Shown: positions 33,804 to 41,597 of the stretch, piece by piece
Layout: each line of letters begins with the position of its first letter
Position numbering within the stretch: position 1 is the first letter of the stretch
From: an uncultured Clostridia bacterium
GTDB lineage: Bacteria; Bacillota; Clostridia; Oscillospirales; CAG-272
Reading direction: 5' to 3'
Length of the DNA: 64,000 bases
NCBI GenBank assembly: GCA_948466345.1
Contig: CAOKAC010000003.1
Span: 62,001 to 126,000, forward strand
The notes under the pieces: generated by a model
Database searches by the model: none
Told to the model about the DNA's origin: nothing
What the model saw: the letters and a program-made list of their open reading frames with translations, nothing else
Position numbers and translations under genes: made by a program

Positions 33804-34529
33804 TCAGCACTTTTTTGCGTCGGGGAATTGCGCCAGAAGGCGCTCCCACAGGTCAGTAACGCCGGAAGCTGCCGCTTGCATAACCGCTGTGAAGGGGAAG
33901 CAATAGATAGCCATCCCGGCTCCAGTATCTTCGTTGACCCAAAATTCGTTCTCCGGAATGTTTATAATCAAAAAGCAGGAAAACCCAGTGATTTTGTTAT
34001 CCGCTATATCCCGCCACGCCTTTTGCGGAAGCTCCGACGCTTCCGGTATCCGCGTCCGGATTGGGTGCGGCGCTCCGGCATGGAGGTGGCCGACAAAATC
34101 CGTAAAGCTCTCAACCGCCGGGCTGGTATAGTAGCGGGAAATCCCGTGTCCCTTTATCTCAAAGACGCAGCCCTGTCCGGATAATTCCTCGAAATAGAAG
34201 TACTTCAAATCATCTGAGGAACAGCCGTGTGTCAGTAAAAATCCCTCCGCCTCCGGCTGGTTCTGGAATACCCGGCGCTGGTCGGAATCATCCAGCAGAT
34301 ATTCCAGCGTCGCATTGAGTGTGATCCCGTTTGCCGGACGGGCCACCATGACCGGCGGCAGATAATGCGCGTCCTGTTCGTCCACTTCGATAGAATAGAA
34401 ATCCTCGTCGCAGCCGAAGCATTGATAGCTGTACTCCGGGTTGTCGGACGCATATACCGGGGAACCGCAGCGTCGGCACACCATGTCGGTGTTTTCATAC
34501 CACCGGCCCTCATGAAATATACCGCTCAT
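33804..34529 (-). CDS. Uncharacterised phage protein with N-terminal zinc ribbon
   Basis: 241 residues. CRRCGSPVYASDNPEYSYQC followed by FGC gives a Cys4 zinc ribbon at residues ~18-39. The rest (ITLNATLEYLLDDSDQRRVF ... FEIKGHGISRYYTSP) is not recognised. ATG overlaps the stop of the previous gene by 4 bases. Part of the small-gene block before terL; such blocks often carry anti-defence functions, but nothing here proves one. Confidence 0.72.
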   Translation of the reverse strand: MSGIFHEGRWYENTDMVCRRCGSPVYASDNPEYSYQCFGCDEDFYSIEVDEQDAHYLPPVMVARPANGITLNATLEYLLDDSDQRRVFQNQPEAEGFLLTHGCSSDDLKYFYFEELSGQGCVFEIKGHGISRYYTSPAVESFTDFVGHLHAGAPHPIRTRIPEASELPQKAWRDIADNKITGFSCFLIINIPENEFWVNEDTGAGMAIYCFPFTAVMQAAASGVTDLWERLLAQFPDAKKC

Positions 34530-34936
34530 TTATACCGCCTCCTTTTCAGCTGGACGTTGCTGGATAGGAAAGACTGTAAAAAGATTTCGGCGCTGTCGAG
34601 GCCATCCCATGCCCGCTCGGCAAACAAGCTCTTATTTATTCTGCCGAGCAGAAGCCCCCGCCGGATCGCTCCCACCTGCCGCTTAGCTTTACGAATGCAC
34701 CAGCGGAATTGCCTTACAAGGGAGGCGCTCTCGTCAAAAGGCGGCATGGAAATGTCCGGCTGACCGCAAATCCTGCAAAGGACGATATGCAACCATTCGG
34801 TTACATACTCCGCGTCAGGAATATCGTCGCACTCAATATATAGGTTCCACTTGGGTATAGCGCTCAAAGTCCAAGTCAACCGCCAAACTCGCCGGAGGCT
34901 GCGGCGTGTCCGTGCATAGGCTTCTTTATTTTCCAT
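34526..34936 (-). CDS. Uncharacterised basic phage protein
   Basis: 136 residues, rich in Arg and Trp (TRRSLRRVWRLTWTLSAIP), with a CRICGQPD cysteine pair near the middle. No family recognised. The coding frame overlaps the stop of the preceding small gene by 11 bases, so it is in the same operon. Confidence 0.68.
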   Translation of the reverse strand: MENKEAYARTRRSLRRVWRLTWTLSAIPKWNLYIECDDIPDAEYVTEWLHIVLCRICGQPDISMPPFDESASLVRQFRWCIRKAKRQVGAIRRGLLLGRINKSLFAERAWDGLDSAEIFLQSFLSSNVQLKRRRYK

Positions 34937-35108
34937 AGCTTGTCTCCTCCATGAGCTGGTGGGTACGGAGCGGGTTCAGCGAGCCGCAGTAAAGCCCGTC
35001 CGCTGTATCAAATACCTTTCCCCAGCCGTCCGCGCCCACCTCGATCCGTGCGGCGAAGCTACCGCCTGCGTTCCAAGTCAGCGTCGTTTCAAAAGTTTTC
35101 TTTGCCAT
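34926..35108 (-). CDS. Uncharacterised 60-aa phage protein
   Basis: Starts MAKKTFETTLTWNAGGSFAA after GGAGG (7-base spacing); an upstream in-frame start at 35168 falls inside the promoter copy and is rejected. Beta-rich small protein; family unknown. Confidence 0.7.
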   Translation of the reverse strand: MAKKTFETTLTWNAGGSFAARIEVGADGWGKVFDTADGLYCGSLNPLRTHQLMEETSYGK

Positions 35109-35139
35109 AGTCGAACCTCCCTGTATTTCGGTGTGACAC

Positions 35140-35168
35140 AGATTACTCTGGAACCGTTCAAAATACAA
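35140..35168 (-). promoter_or_regulatory. Repeated phage promoter element, copy 2
   Basis: On the minus strand TTGTAT, 17-base spacer ending TTCCAGAG, then TAATCT and GTGTCACA. Nearly identical around the -10 to copy 1. Confidence 0.65.
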
Positions 35169-35182
35169 GGCTGACCGGTGAT

Positions 35183-36478
35183 TTATTTAACCAGCCGGGC
35201 CTTTTCACCGGTAAATTGCTCCCAGCGCATAATCGTGAGGTCGCATTGCACTGGATCATTTTCCATGGCGAAGCAGCACCGCCCGCTTTGCTCGGCGGCG
35301 ATTAGGCTGGTGCCGCTGCCGCCGAAAGGGTCAAGGATCAGGCCGCCGGGGTCGCTGTGCATTTTCATGCAACGCCAAGGCAGCTCCACCGGGAGCGCAG
35401 GCTTGCTGCCCTTACCGGTGGGAATGGCCGCCACCTCCCATATCCCGGCATAGCCCCAGTTCCGGCGCTCCTCCTTAGTGAGCCGTCGAACAAACTGATA
35501 GCTGTGGCTGGCAAACGCAGAAACCCATTCAAATTCCTGATCGTTGTAGGTTTCCACTTCTTTTCCGGCAAAGGTTCCGACATATTCATACTGCGGCAGG
35601 GGCTTGGTGCTGGATAGATGGGTGGAACCCATGCGGGGGATAGTCCCTTGCTTTTTCCAGACGCGCAACCAGAGCGGGCGGTAATTATGTTCAGCAAACA
35701 GCCCCATGCTATGAACCGCCGTCGGCTCTATGAATTGAGAGCCGGTAGAAAACAGGTCACCGAAAATACAGCACACAATATCCGAATAACGGCATACAGC
35801 CGAAACAACCGCCGACATTCGTTCCAGCCACGGAGCAATCCCTTCTTTTTTGTATTCCGGCCCCATGTCACAGGGCAGTGCGGTTACGGTGCAGTCTGCC
35901 CGCTTGCCGTCCATGAGCCGGGCCATGTCGTTCTCGCTGGCCGGGTCGCCGCATAATAGCCGGTGGCTGCCAAGCTGCCAGAGGCCGCCAGACTGGGTTT
36001 TTGCGCCGCCCGCCGCCTCGATTGCTTCCTTGGCCTGCTCTCGGTCAAAATTGTCCTCGACCGCCTCTTTCGAGTAAAATCGATTCATCAGCGCCTCTAC
36101 TTCGTCCGTATCGAAACCAGTAAGCGCCACGTCGAAATCGGCAGCGTCCAGATCGGCCATAACTGCCGCCAGCTTTTCTTCGTCCCAATCACCGCTGATT
36201 TTGTTCAGGGCAAGGTTCAGCGCCTTTTCCTTTTGGACATCCAAAGCCACGACCGCACAGTCAATCTCTGTTTCGCCCATATCCAGCAGGATTTTTAGCC
36301 TCTGATGACCGCCCACAACATTGCCGGTGGTCTCATTCCAGACCACCGGCTCTACAAATCCAAACTCCTCAATGGAGCGTTTCAGCTTTTCGTATTCCTT
36401 GTCTCCAGGCTTCAAATCCCGGCGGGGGTTATATGCCGCCGGGTTCAGCTGGGCTGCGTTCACTTTCTGTATGTTCAT
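35183..36478 (-). CDS. ParB-domain DNA methylase homologue with altered catalytic motif
   Basis: 431 residues. Residues 1-130 are a ParB/Srx-type domain (NPRRDLKPGDKEYEKLKRSI, VVGGHQRLKILLDMG). Residues ~165-431 match beta-class N6A/N4C amino-methyltransferases: HRLLCGDPASENDMARLM and the SAM-binding DPFGGSGTSLIAAEQSGR near the end. At the place where relatives read TDPPY, this protein reads TALPCD (residues 199-204), so the aspartate and aromatic residue of the catalytic DPPY motif are missing. It may be inactive, bind DNA without methylating, or catalyse another change. Starts with GAAGGAG; overlaps the previous gene by 50 bases. Confidence 0.83.
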   Translation of the reverse strand: MNIQKVNAAQLNPAAYNPRRDLKPGDKEYEKLKRSIEEFGFVEPVVWNETTGNVVGGHQRLKILLDMGETEIDCAVVALDVQKEKALNLALNKISGDWDEEKLAAVMADLDAADFDVALTGFDTDEVEALMNRFYSKEAVEDNFDREQAKEAIEAAGGAKTQSGGLWQLGSHRLLCGDPASENDMARLMDGKRADCTVTALPCDMGPEYKKEGIAPWLERMSAVVSAVCRYSDIVCCIFGDLFSTGSQFIEPTAVHSMGLFAEHNYRPLWLRVWKKQGTIPRMGSTHLSSTKPLPQYEYVGTFAGKEVETYNDQEFEWVSAFASHSYQFVRRLTKEERRNWGYAGIWEVAAIPTGKGSKPALPVELPWRCMKMHSDPGGLILDPFGGSGTSLIAAEQSGRCCFAMENDPVQCDLTIMRWEQFTGEKARLVK

Positions 36479-36869
36479 CTTGTTCTCCTTCGTCCGGCAG
36501 CTTGCCGCATATCGGGCAGGGGTGGGGAATCCCGCTCATGTTGTAAATCTGTTCACAGTGGTCACACCAGCCCCATTCGTCCTCCCGGTATTGCTCCTCC
36601 ACCCAAGTTTCCGGGTGCTGCCAGTCCACCGCATAGAAGCACTCGTCAGCAAATTCCGCCTGTCCGTTGCACAGGTCAAGGAACGCTTGACGGGTATACA
36701 CCGTATCGGACAGCTCCGGCACATAACACACCTGCTGCGGGTGGTGGAGATAGGCTTCCTCGTCCTTGAATATTCCCCCCTGCCGGTAGTAGTCCCGGTC
36801 AATGATAGCCTCAGTTTCTTCGGTTTCCGGCGTATAGCTGCCGACCTTCAATCGTTTTTGTTCCTCCAT
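36429..36869 (-). CDS. Uncharacterised acidic phage protein with zinc ribbon
   Basis: 146 residues. WCDHCEQIYNMSGIPHPCPICG supplies a Cys4 zinc ribbon (residues ~101-123). Before it the protein is acidic and rich in Tyr and Glu. The family is not recognised. It has its own repeat-type promoter and is translated just before the ParB-methylase gene, which suggests a linked role. Confidence 0.72.
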   Translation of the reverse strand: MEEQKRLKVGSYTPETEETEAIIDRDYYRQGGIFKDEEAYLHHPQQVCYVPELSDTVYTRQAFLDLCNGQAEFADECFYAVDWQHPETWVEEQYREDEWGWCDHCEQIYNMSGIPHPCPICGKLPDEGEQDEHTESERSPAEPGGI

Positions 36870-36901
36870 GATAACCCCTCGCTTTCTGATAGTGTCAGAA
36901 C

Positions 36902-36930
36902 AGATTACCCTGAAAGCCGTGGTTCATCAA
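36902..36930 (-). promoter_or_regulatory. Repeated phage promoter element, copy 3
   Basis: On the minus strand TTGATG, 17-base spacer ending TTTCAGGG, then TAATCT, 33 bases before the zinc-ribbon gene start. Confidence 0.62.
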
Positions 36931-36945
36931 GAGGGAGGATATATG

Positions 36946-37857
36946 TTAAACAGTATACGCCTCGTAGGGAATCCCGATGTATTCCAGAACGGGGCGCAAA
37001 CCGAGGCCGCCAGCCTCCCAATCTTTCATGCAATACCGCCAGAGCTTCGGGTGGGTCTGTTGGAGCTGCTGGAAGCGGGTCGGCTCGGTATCAAGATGTG
37101 CGCCGAACATACAGAAGATGCAGCCGGTACGTGTATACCCCATGTCATAAATTTTGCAGTACGGCACCTGAAATCGCCGGAGATACTCCCATATATCATC
37201 TTCCAGCCAAAATGCCAGCGGAGTGGAAATCGGCTGCTTCGTGTCATAGGCGTTGCAGCCGTTATTTAACCACTGCTGCATTCTCAGACGGCTTTCGCAA
37301 GCCATGGTGGCAATCATAGGGGAGCGGCCTGTTTCTTTGGTGTACTTTTTCAGGGGTTTCTTCTTCATCTCATTGCAACACCCGCTGCTGATCTTAAACG
37401 GCGCGTCAAGAAGAAAGCGCCATTGTCCCGCCAGCTTAAAGCGGGTAGTTTTTCCGTCCGTGCGAACACCAAAGTATTTTTCTTGAAATACATCCGGGTT
37501 TCCGCAGCGGATTCTATGCACCCACTCGCTCTGTTCCTTGCTGACAACCGGATAGCCGTGCTTTTCAATCACCTGCCGGAACGACATATCCGGCCTGATC
37601 CACGTCACGTTAGGAATGGTTTTGACAAATTTGCGGATTTCCGGGAATTCCAGACCGGTATCCGAAAATACCGCCGGAACCTCCGGGTACATGGAACGGA
37701 CGAGGTGTAGAAGTACCGTCGAATCCTTCCCACCGGAAAAACTCACGTTGATTTGTCCACCGTAATGCTCATACCATTCCCGAATGCGCAGCTTGCTCTT
37801 TTGAATTTTGATTTCCAGAGGCAAGCCCTGAAATTGCTGTAATTGCCATAGCTCCAT
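36946..37857 (-). CDS. PAPS reductase-like (N-type ATP pyrophosphatase) protein with Fe-S cysteine pattern
   Basis: 303 residues from ATG 37857 (AAAGGA upstream; a start at 37905 lies inside the tRNA-like element). The ATP-binding SGGKDS loop is at 41-46. A CC pair at 160-161 and CIFC at 246-249 reproduce the CC...CxxC pattern of APS-type reductases that bind a 4Fe-4S cluster. The phosphorothioation protein DndC belongs to the same superfamily. Phage copies are often next to ParB-like and methylase genes, as here, and a part in DNA sulfur or base modification is possible. The substrate is unknown. Confidence 0.85.
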   Translation of the reverse strand: MELWQLQQFQGLPLEIKIQKSKLRIREWYEHYGGQINVSFSGGKDSTVLLHLVRSMYPEVPAVFSDTGLEFPEIRKFVKTIPNVTWIRPDMSFRQVIEKHGYPVVSKEQSEWVHRIRCGNPDVFQEKYFGVRTDGKTTRFKLAGQWRFLLDAPFKISSGCCNEMKKKPLKKYTKETGRSPMIATMACESRLRMQQWLNNGCNAYDTKQPISTPLAFWLEDDIWEYLRRFQVPYCKIYDMGYTRTGCIFCMFGAHLDTEPTRFQQLQQTHPKLWRYCMKDWEAGGLGLRPVLEYIGIPYEAYTV

Positions 37858-37874
37858 GTGTGCGTCCTTTCTTT

Positions 37875-37948
37875 TGGAGCGCGGAGGACGGAATTGCACC
37901 GCCATCTCCCACCGGTTGGTGGGCGGTCTGCTGTTAGCCTATCCGCGC
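37875..37948 (-). other. tRNA-like element with encoded CCA (degenerate tRNA)
   Basis: 74 bases on the minus strand. The 7-bp acceptor stem GCGCGGA/TCCGCGC is perfect and is followed by T and CCA. TA at positions 8-9 and a GGCGG/CCGTC T-stem with loop TGCAATT are present. The anticodon arm is odd: CCCAC/GTGGG with a 6-base loop, no T33 equivalent, and a poor D-stem. It lies between the PAPS-reductase-like and Mom-like genes. It could be a decayed phage tRNA or a tRNA-like regulatory RNA. Confidence 0.45.
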
Positions 37949-37963
37949 ATATATGGCCGGAGA

Positions 37964-38713
37964 TTATTCCTCCGGTGTTAGTTTGCTGTGGCGTTCTGCC
38001 TGCGTGACTTTTTCGCCCTTATACATTCCCGCGCCCAGCTCATCGATTTTGGAGAACGGGATCTCCGGCACCGTCAAATCCCGGCGTTTGCTCTTGTCTA
38101 TAAAGTAGATATACCGAAGCTGAAAACCGGGGATCGGCGTGGCTCCCACATAGTCCAGATATTTCTGGAAGTTATATGTGCCGCCGGTCACGTCGAAAAA
38201 GGTCAACCCGCCCAGCTCCTTGCGGGGAGAGGTGGGGTTGCTCGCCAGCGTCATTTTATGAACACGGGTGCCGTCGGGCAGCTCCGCAAGGTTCAGATTT
38301 TCCTTAATGCCGGTCAGTATGAAATTGCTGGCCCGGTATATCGTGCCGTCGCCGCAGGAGCAAGCGTCCGCAAAGGAAATCACCCATTTCACATGGGGCG
38401 CGTATTTCTTAATCAGGCGCAGGCTCATGGAAATCGCCCGGCTCTCGGAATTGCGCGGCAGATAGCTGTCAAACGCCATCCGGTTCAGTTCCAGAAAATT
38501 GTTCCAGCCGGTATTCGCCACCAGCCCGATAATCTTTGATTTATCCAGCGAGGGGCCGTAGGACATCACTCCGTGAAGCTGGCCGTCGAGGAACACACCA
38601 AAATGCAGGGTGCTGTTATTTACAATCTTCCCGCTGTAATGGTGTGCCTTCATAAAAGGGGTCGCCACCTTAGTGGGGATCACCTTCATCACAATTTCTT
38701 TTGCCCGCCCCAT
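37964..38713 (-). CDS. Mom-like DNA modification protein, copy 2
   Basis: 249 residues. HHYSGKIVNNSTLHFGVFLD, LELNRMAFDSYLPRNSESRA, VSFADACSCGDGTIYRASNF and the C-terminal SKIDELGAGMYKGEK match, from memory, the Mom family. Mom of phage Mu has a GNAT-like fold and changes adenines in DNA to N6-carbamoylmethyl forms, which blocks many restriction enzymes. AAAGGAGG precedes the ATG. It overlaps the end of its paralogue by 44 bases. Confidence 0.78.
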   Translation of the reverse strand: MGRAKEIVMKVIPTKVATPFMKAHHYSGKIVNNSTLHFGVFLDGQLHGVMSYGPSLDKSKIIGLVANTGWNNFLELNRMAFDSYLPRNSESRAISMSLRLIKKYAPHVKWVISFADACSCGDGTIYRASNFILTGIKENLNLAELPDGTRVHKMTLASNPTSPRKELGGLTFFDVTGGTYNFQKYLDYVGATPIPGFQLRYIYFIDKSKRRDLTVPEIPFSKIDELGAGMYKGEKVTQAERHSKLTPEE

Positions 38714-39458
38714 TCATGGCCTCCTTTCCCACATGGCGCTCCGCCAGTGTGATTTTTTCGCCTTTATACATACCGGCTCCCATCTCGTCGATTTTGGAGA
38801 ACGGGATTTCCGGCACCGTCAAATCTTTGCGCTTGCTTTTGTCTATGAAGTAGACATACCGGAGCTGGAAGCCCGGCAGTAGAACCGCGCCCGCCGCTTC
38901 CAGATATGGCTTGAAGCTGAATTTTCCGCCGGTCACATCAAAGAAAGTGCGCCCGCCCAGCTCCGGGCGAGGAAGCATGGGCTGGGATTCCAGCGTCAGC
39001 TTGTGGATTTTGGTGCCGTCCGGCAGCAGGCACAGGGCCTCGTTGGGCTTCATCCCGGTGAGGACAAAGTTGCTGGCCCGGTAAATCGCGCCGTCACCGC
39101 AGGAGCAAGCGTCGGCAAAGCTGATGATCCACTTCACATGGGGCGCATACTTCTTTAGGAGCTTAATACTCATGGAGATTGCCCGGCTTTCCGAATTGCG
39201 GGGAAGCACGCTGTCAAAGGCCATGCGGTTGAGTTCCAGATATTCGTTCCAGCCGGTGTTTTTCACCAGCGGTAAAATGACGCGCTTGTTCAGGCTCGGC
39301 CCGTAGGACATCACCCCATGAAGCTGGCCGTCGAGGAACACACCAAAATGCAGGGTGCTGTTGTTGACGACCTTTCCGCTGTAATGATAGCGGCGCACAA
39401 ACGGGTTTGCGATTGATCCGGGAATAACCCTCAGACTAATTTCTTTTGCTCGGCCCAT
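38670..39458 (-). CDS. Mom-like DNA modification protein, copy 1
   Basis: 262 residues, very similar to copy 2 through the shared core (VVNNSTLHFGVFLDGQLHGV, VMSYGPSL, SRAISMS, FADACSCGDG). It differs at the C-terminus (KEAMNGAGKRNCDEGDPH). The two genes are an in-tandem duplication; DNA identity is also high. Different copies may see different sequence contexts or act as a pair. Overlaps the ParB-like gene by 28 bases. Confidence 0.8.
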   Translation of the reverse strand: MGRAKEISLRVIPGSIANPFVRRYHYSGKVVNNSTLHFGVFLDGQLHGVMSYGPSLNKRVILPLVKNTGWNEYLELNRMAFDSVLPRNSESRAISMSIKLLKKYAPHVKWIISFADACSCGDGAIYRASNFVLTGMKPNEALCLLPDGTKIHKLTLESQPMLPRPELGGRTFFDVTGGKFSFKPYLEAAGAVLLPGFQLRYVYFIDKSKRKDLTVPEIPFSKIDEMGAGMYKGEKITLAERHVGKEAMNGAGKRNCDEGDPH

Positions 39459-40018
39459 TGACGCACCACCTCAAACACGCCGTTGCCCTTGTGGTTCTCG
39501 TTTCCATAGGTTTCCTGCACTTCGCCATGGGTGTGAACGTACTCGATACAGGCGAGGATTAGCTCCGCCTGCTTGTCGTGCAGGGTCAGGCTGATTTGTT
39601 GGAAGGGTTTTTTCTCACCGGAATCCAGCGTAAATTCCTCCCCGAATTCATCCTCCGAAACGGTTTCAAATCCGAACACCGACAAATCGGCAGCTATATC
39701 CGCCAGTTCCAGCGGAAGCAAGTCCATATCCCAATCCGCCAGCTCGCCGACCTTATTATCCACCAATCGGAAGGCTTTGACCTGCTCCGGTGTTAGTTCG
39801 TCGGCGATAACGCAGGGGACGGAAGCAAGCCCCAGCTTTTTCGCGGCGAGGTATCGAGTGTGGCCGGTGATGATTTCATATTCCTTAGAAATCACCAGCG
39901 GAACGAGAAAGCCGTATTGCTTGATACTGGCCGCCACTGCGTCCACAGCCTTTTCGTTTTTTCTCGGATTGTTTTTGTATGGATGAAGCTCCGTCAAGGG
40001 AAGCTGTAAAATATTCAT
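39431..40018 (-). CDS. ParB-like nuclease/CTPase-domain protein
   Basis: 195 residues from ATG 40018 (GGAGG site 5 bases upstream; the TTG at 40030 overlaps that site). Residues 1-110 are a ParB domain: LTELHPYKNNPRKNEKAVDA, IITGHTRYLAAKKLGLASVP, and the conserved VIADELTPEQVKAFRLVDNK. The C-terminal ~80 residues are specific. In phages, ParB-like proteins sit beside methylases and may guide the modification machinery along DNA. It follows the small terminase gene. Confidence 0.85.
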   Translation of the reverse strand: MNILQLPLTELHPYKNNPRKNEKAVDAVAASIKQYGFLVPLVISKEYEIITGHTRYLAAKKLGLASVPCVIADELTPEQVKAFRLVDNKVGELADWDMDLLPLELADIAADLSVFGFETVSEDEFGEEFTLDSGEKKPFQQISLTLHDKQAELILACIEYVHTHGEVQETYGNENHKGNGVFEVVRQWAEQKKLV

Positions 40019-40045
40019 AGGGGCCTCCAAACTTAAAATTAACTT

Positions 40046-40612
40046 TTAACCGCCGCGCCGGGACGAGAGCAGGTGTTCCATCATGTCGTCCTGCGGGTTC
40101 CCGACAAAGGCGGTGGTACAGTTCTGTTTGACTATATCGAACAGCTCATACCACAGCAGGTTGGCCTGCTTCTGAAATGACTGGCTCATTTGTACGAAGG
40201 GGCTAGCAATCGCACCGCCGGTTGTCGGGTGCTTGCCCAGCAGGCCATAGGTGCTGATCGCTTCTTCGCACTGGATATACCGAGCGAACGCCTGCGCATA
40301 GGCTTCCAGAAGCCGCGGGTTAATGAGTTTCTCACAACCCCGTGCTTCCAGCCAGCGCCACGTTTCGGTAAAAATCGTATCCGCCCCCAGCGGCTTGCCA
40401 TCCCGCTGCCGGGCGCTCAGATATTCGCTGGGGTTAGGCATATCCGCACCGAGCAAATCCGCCGCGTCACCTAATGATCCCGCGTTCAGCTCCTCGCCCT
40501 CGAAGGTAATGACCTCCGCCTTGCGGCCAGCGGCGATTTTATCCACAAGGGAATCCGGTTTATCTCCGGCACGGATACGCCGTCCACCCCGATTGGTTCC
40601 GTCCTTTGCCAT
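40046..40612 (-). CDS. terS: Small terminase subunit (P27 family)
   Basis: 188 residues. PSEYLSARQRDGKPLGADTI, GAEKLINPRLLEAYAQAF-like helices (CEKLINPRLLEAYAQAFARY) and ASPFVQMSQSFQKQANLLW match P27-type small terminases, which pick the phage DNA to be packaged. terL is not next to it: about 7 kb of modification and small genes lie between them, an unusual arrangement. Confidence 0.85.
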   Translation of the reverse strand: MAKDGTNRGGRRIRAGDKPDSLVDKIAAGRKAEVITFEGEELNAGSLGDAADLLGADMPNPSEYLSARQRDGKPLGADTIFTETWRWLEARGCEKLINPRLLEAYAQAFARYIQCEEAISTYGLLGKHPTTGGAIASPFVQMSQSFQKQANLLWYELFDIVKQNCTTAFVGNPQDDMMEHLLSSRRGG

Positions 40613-40742
40613 GTATTTTTGCTCACTTCCTTTCTCAAAAATCTTTAATACCCTGTTTGAACCGGGGACTTTTCGCGCGATACCCCACGCCCGCTGTCCG
40701 CTCGGCGTGACGTAGAGATTTGATTACCCCCGGAGGGCGACG

Positions 40743-40772
40743 AAAAACCACCGCCCGGTTTCGGGTGGTGGT
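40743..40772 (-). terminator. Rho-independent terminator between LPD11-like and terS genes
   Basis: 11-bp stem ACCACCGCCCG/CGGGTGGTGGT with one G-T pair and a run of five T on the minus strand. Confidence 0.82.
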
Positions 40773-40789
40773 GAGGTGAGGATTGTGTT

Positions 40790-41035
40790 TCATTCCACGC
40801 ACATATCCCGCTCGTATTCTAAAATTTGTTCCCAAGTCAGCCACTCTGGTTTGCTATCTGCTGGGAAACTCTCCCATAACTCTTTCATGGTGTTAATCTG
40901 TTCCTCAACGCTGCCCGCCCACAGGTAGTGCGGGTTTTGGTTACCATAGCCTAAGTAATAGTTGCAGTCTATTCGCAGCCGATCCAGCAGTTGATACCGG
41001 AAGGTGTCGTCATGTTCCAAGAGCCTTTGTTCCAT
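40790..41035 (-). CDS. Small LPD11-like protein
   Basis: 81 residues. RLRIDCNYYLGYGNQNPHYL and MKELWESFPADSKPEWLTWE resemble the polyvalent-protein-associated domain LPD11, usually found in large phage or conjugative effectors but here alone. Start supported by AAGGAGG. It has a repeat-type promoter (41066-41093) and its own terminator, so it is an independent unit. Confidence 0.78.
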   Translation of the reverse strand: MEQRLLEHDDTFRYQLLDRLRIDCNYYLGYGNQNPHYLWAGSVEEQINTMKELWESFPADSKPEWLTWEQILEYERDMCVE

Positions 41036-41065
41036 AGTGAAGTCCTCCTTGTTTGATGTGAGGAC

Positions 41066-41093
41066 AGATTAGCAAACCACCCGTGAAAGACAA
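41066..41093 (-). promoter_or_regulatory. Repeated phage promoter element, copy 4
   Basis: On the minus strand TTGTCT, 16-base spacer, TAATCTGTCCTCACA. It shares TAATCT and the following GT..T.ACA with copies 1-3 but has a different spacer. Confidence 0.58.
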
Positions 41094-41108
41094 GCCTTTT
41101 TCGGCTTT

Positions 41109-41462
41109 TTATCCCCACCGGCCACCTTCGCGGGCGGTAATCTCCGAATGGCACCGCTTGCATAGCGACATGAGATTGTCGCGGGAATGGGTGCCGCCCT
41201 TGGACAGCGGTAGAATATGGTGGACTTCCTCGGCGGGAACCGTCCGTCCGGCCCGCTGGCATTGTTCGCATAATGGGTGGGCGGTGATATGCCGGTCACG
41301 GATTCGCTTCCATGCACGGCCATATCGGCGACGACTTGCTGGGTCGCGCTGGTATTTATTATAATGCGCCGTTACCTGCTTTTGGTGTTCCTCACAATAT
41401 CGCCCGGAAGTCAGGTGCGGGCAACCGGGATAGGAGCAGGGGCGCTTGGGTTTGTATGGCAT
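41109..41462 (-). CDS. HNH endonuclease (packaging-associated)
   Basis: 117 residues. N-terminal CSYPGCPHLTSGRYCEEH zinc module, then the HNH core PLCEQCQRAGRTVPAEEVHH and THSRDNLMSLCKRCHSEIT. HNH proteins encoded next to terminase genes help cut phage DNA at packaging. AAAGGAGG precedes the ATG. An extended -10, TGCTATACT (minus strand 41551-41559), lies about 90 bases upstream and may be the late promoter. Confidence 0.92.
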   Translation of the reverse strand: MPYKPKRPCSYPGCPHLTSGRYCEEHQKQVTAHYNKYQRDPASRRRYGRAWKRIRDRHITAHPLCEQCQRAGRTVPAEEVHHILPLSKGGTHSRDNLMSLCKRCHSEITAREGGRWG

Positions 41463-41597
41463 AGGCTGCCGCCTCCTTTCGGGTATAGAAAAAGCCCCCG
41501 CAGATTTCCCTACGAAGGCTGTCCCTCTTTGTTCACTTCTTCATGCTATCAGTATAGCACATCTGAAAGCAAATAAAGCCTCATTAAAACCCCATCC

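Noticed and set aside
40635..40793. Small minus-strand frame MKHNPHLTTTRN...
   Set aside because: It runs through the hairpin terminator of the LPD11-like gene and has no ribosome site of its own.
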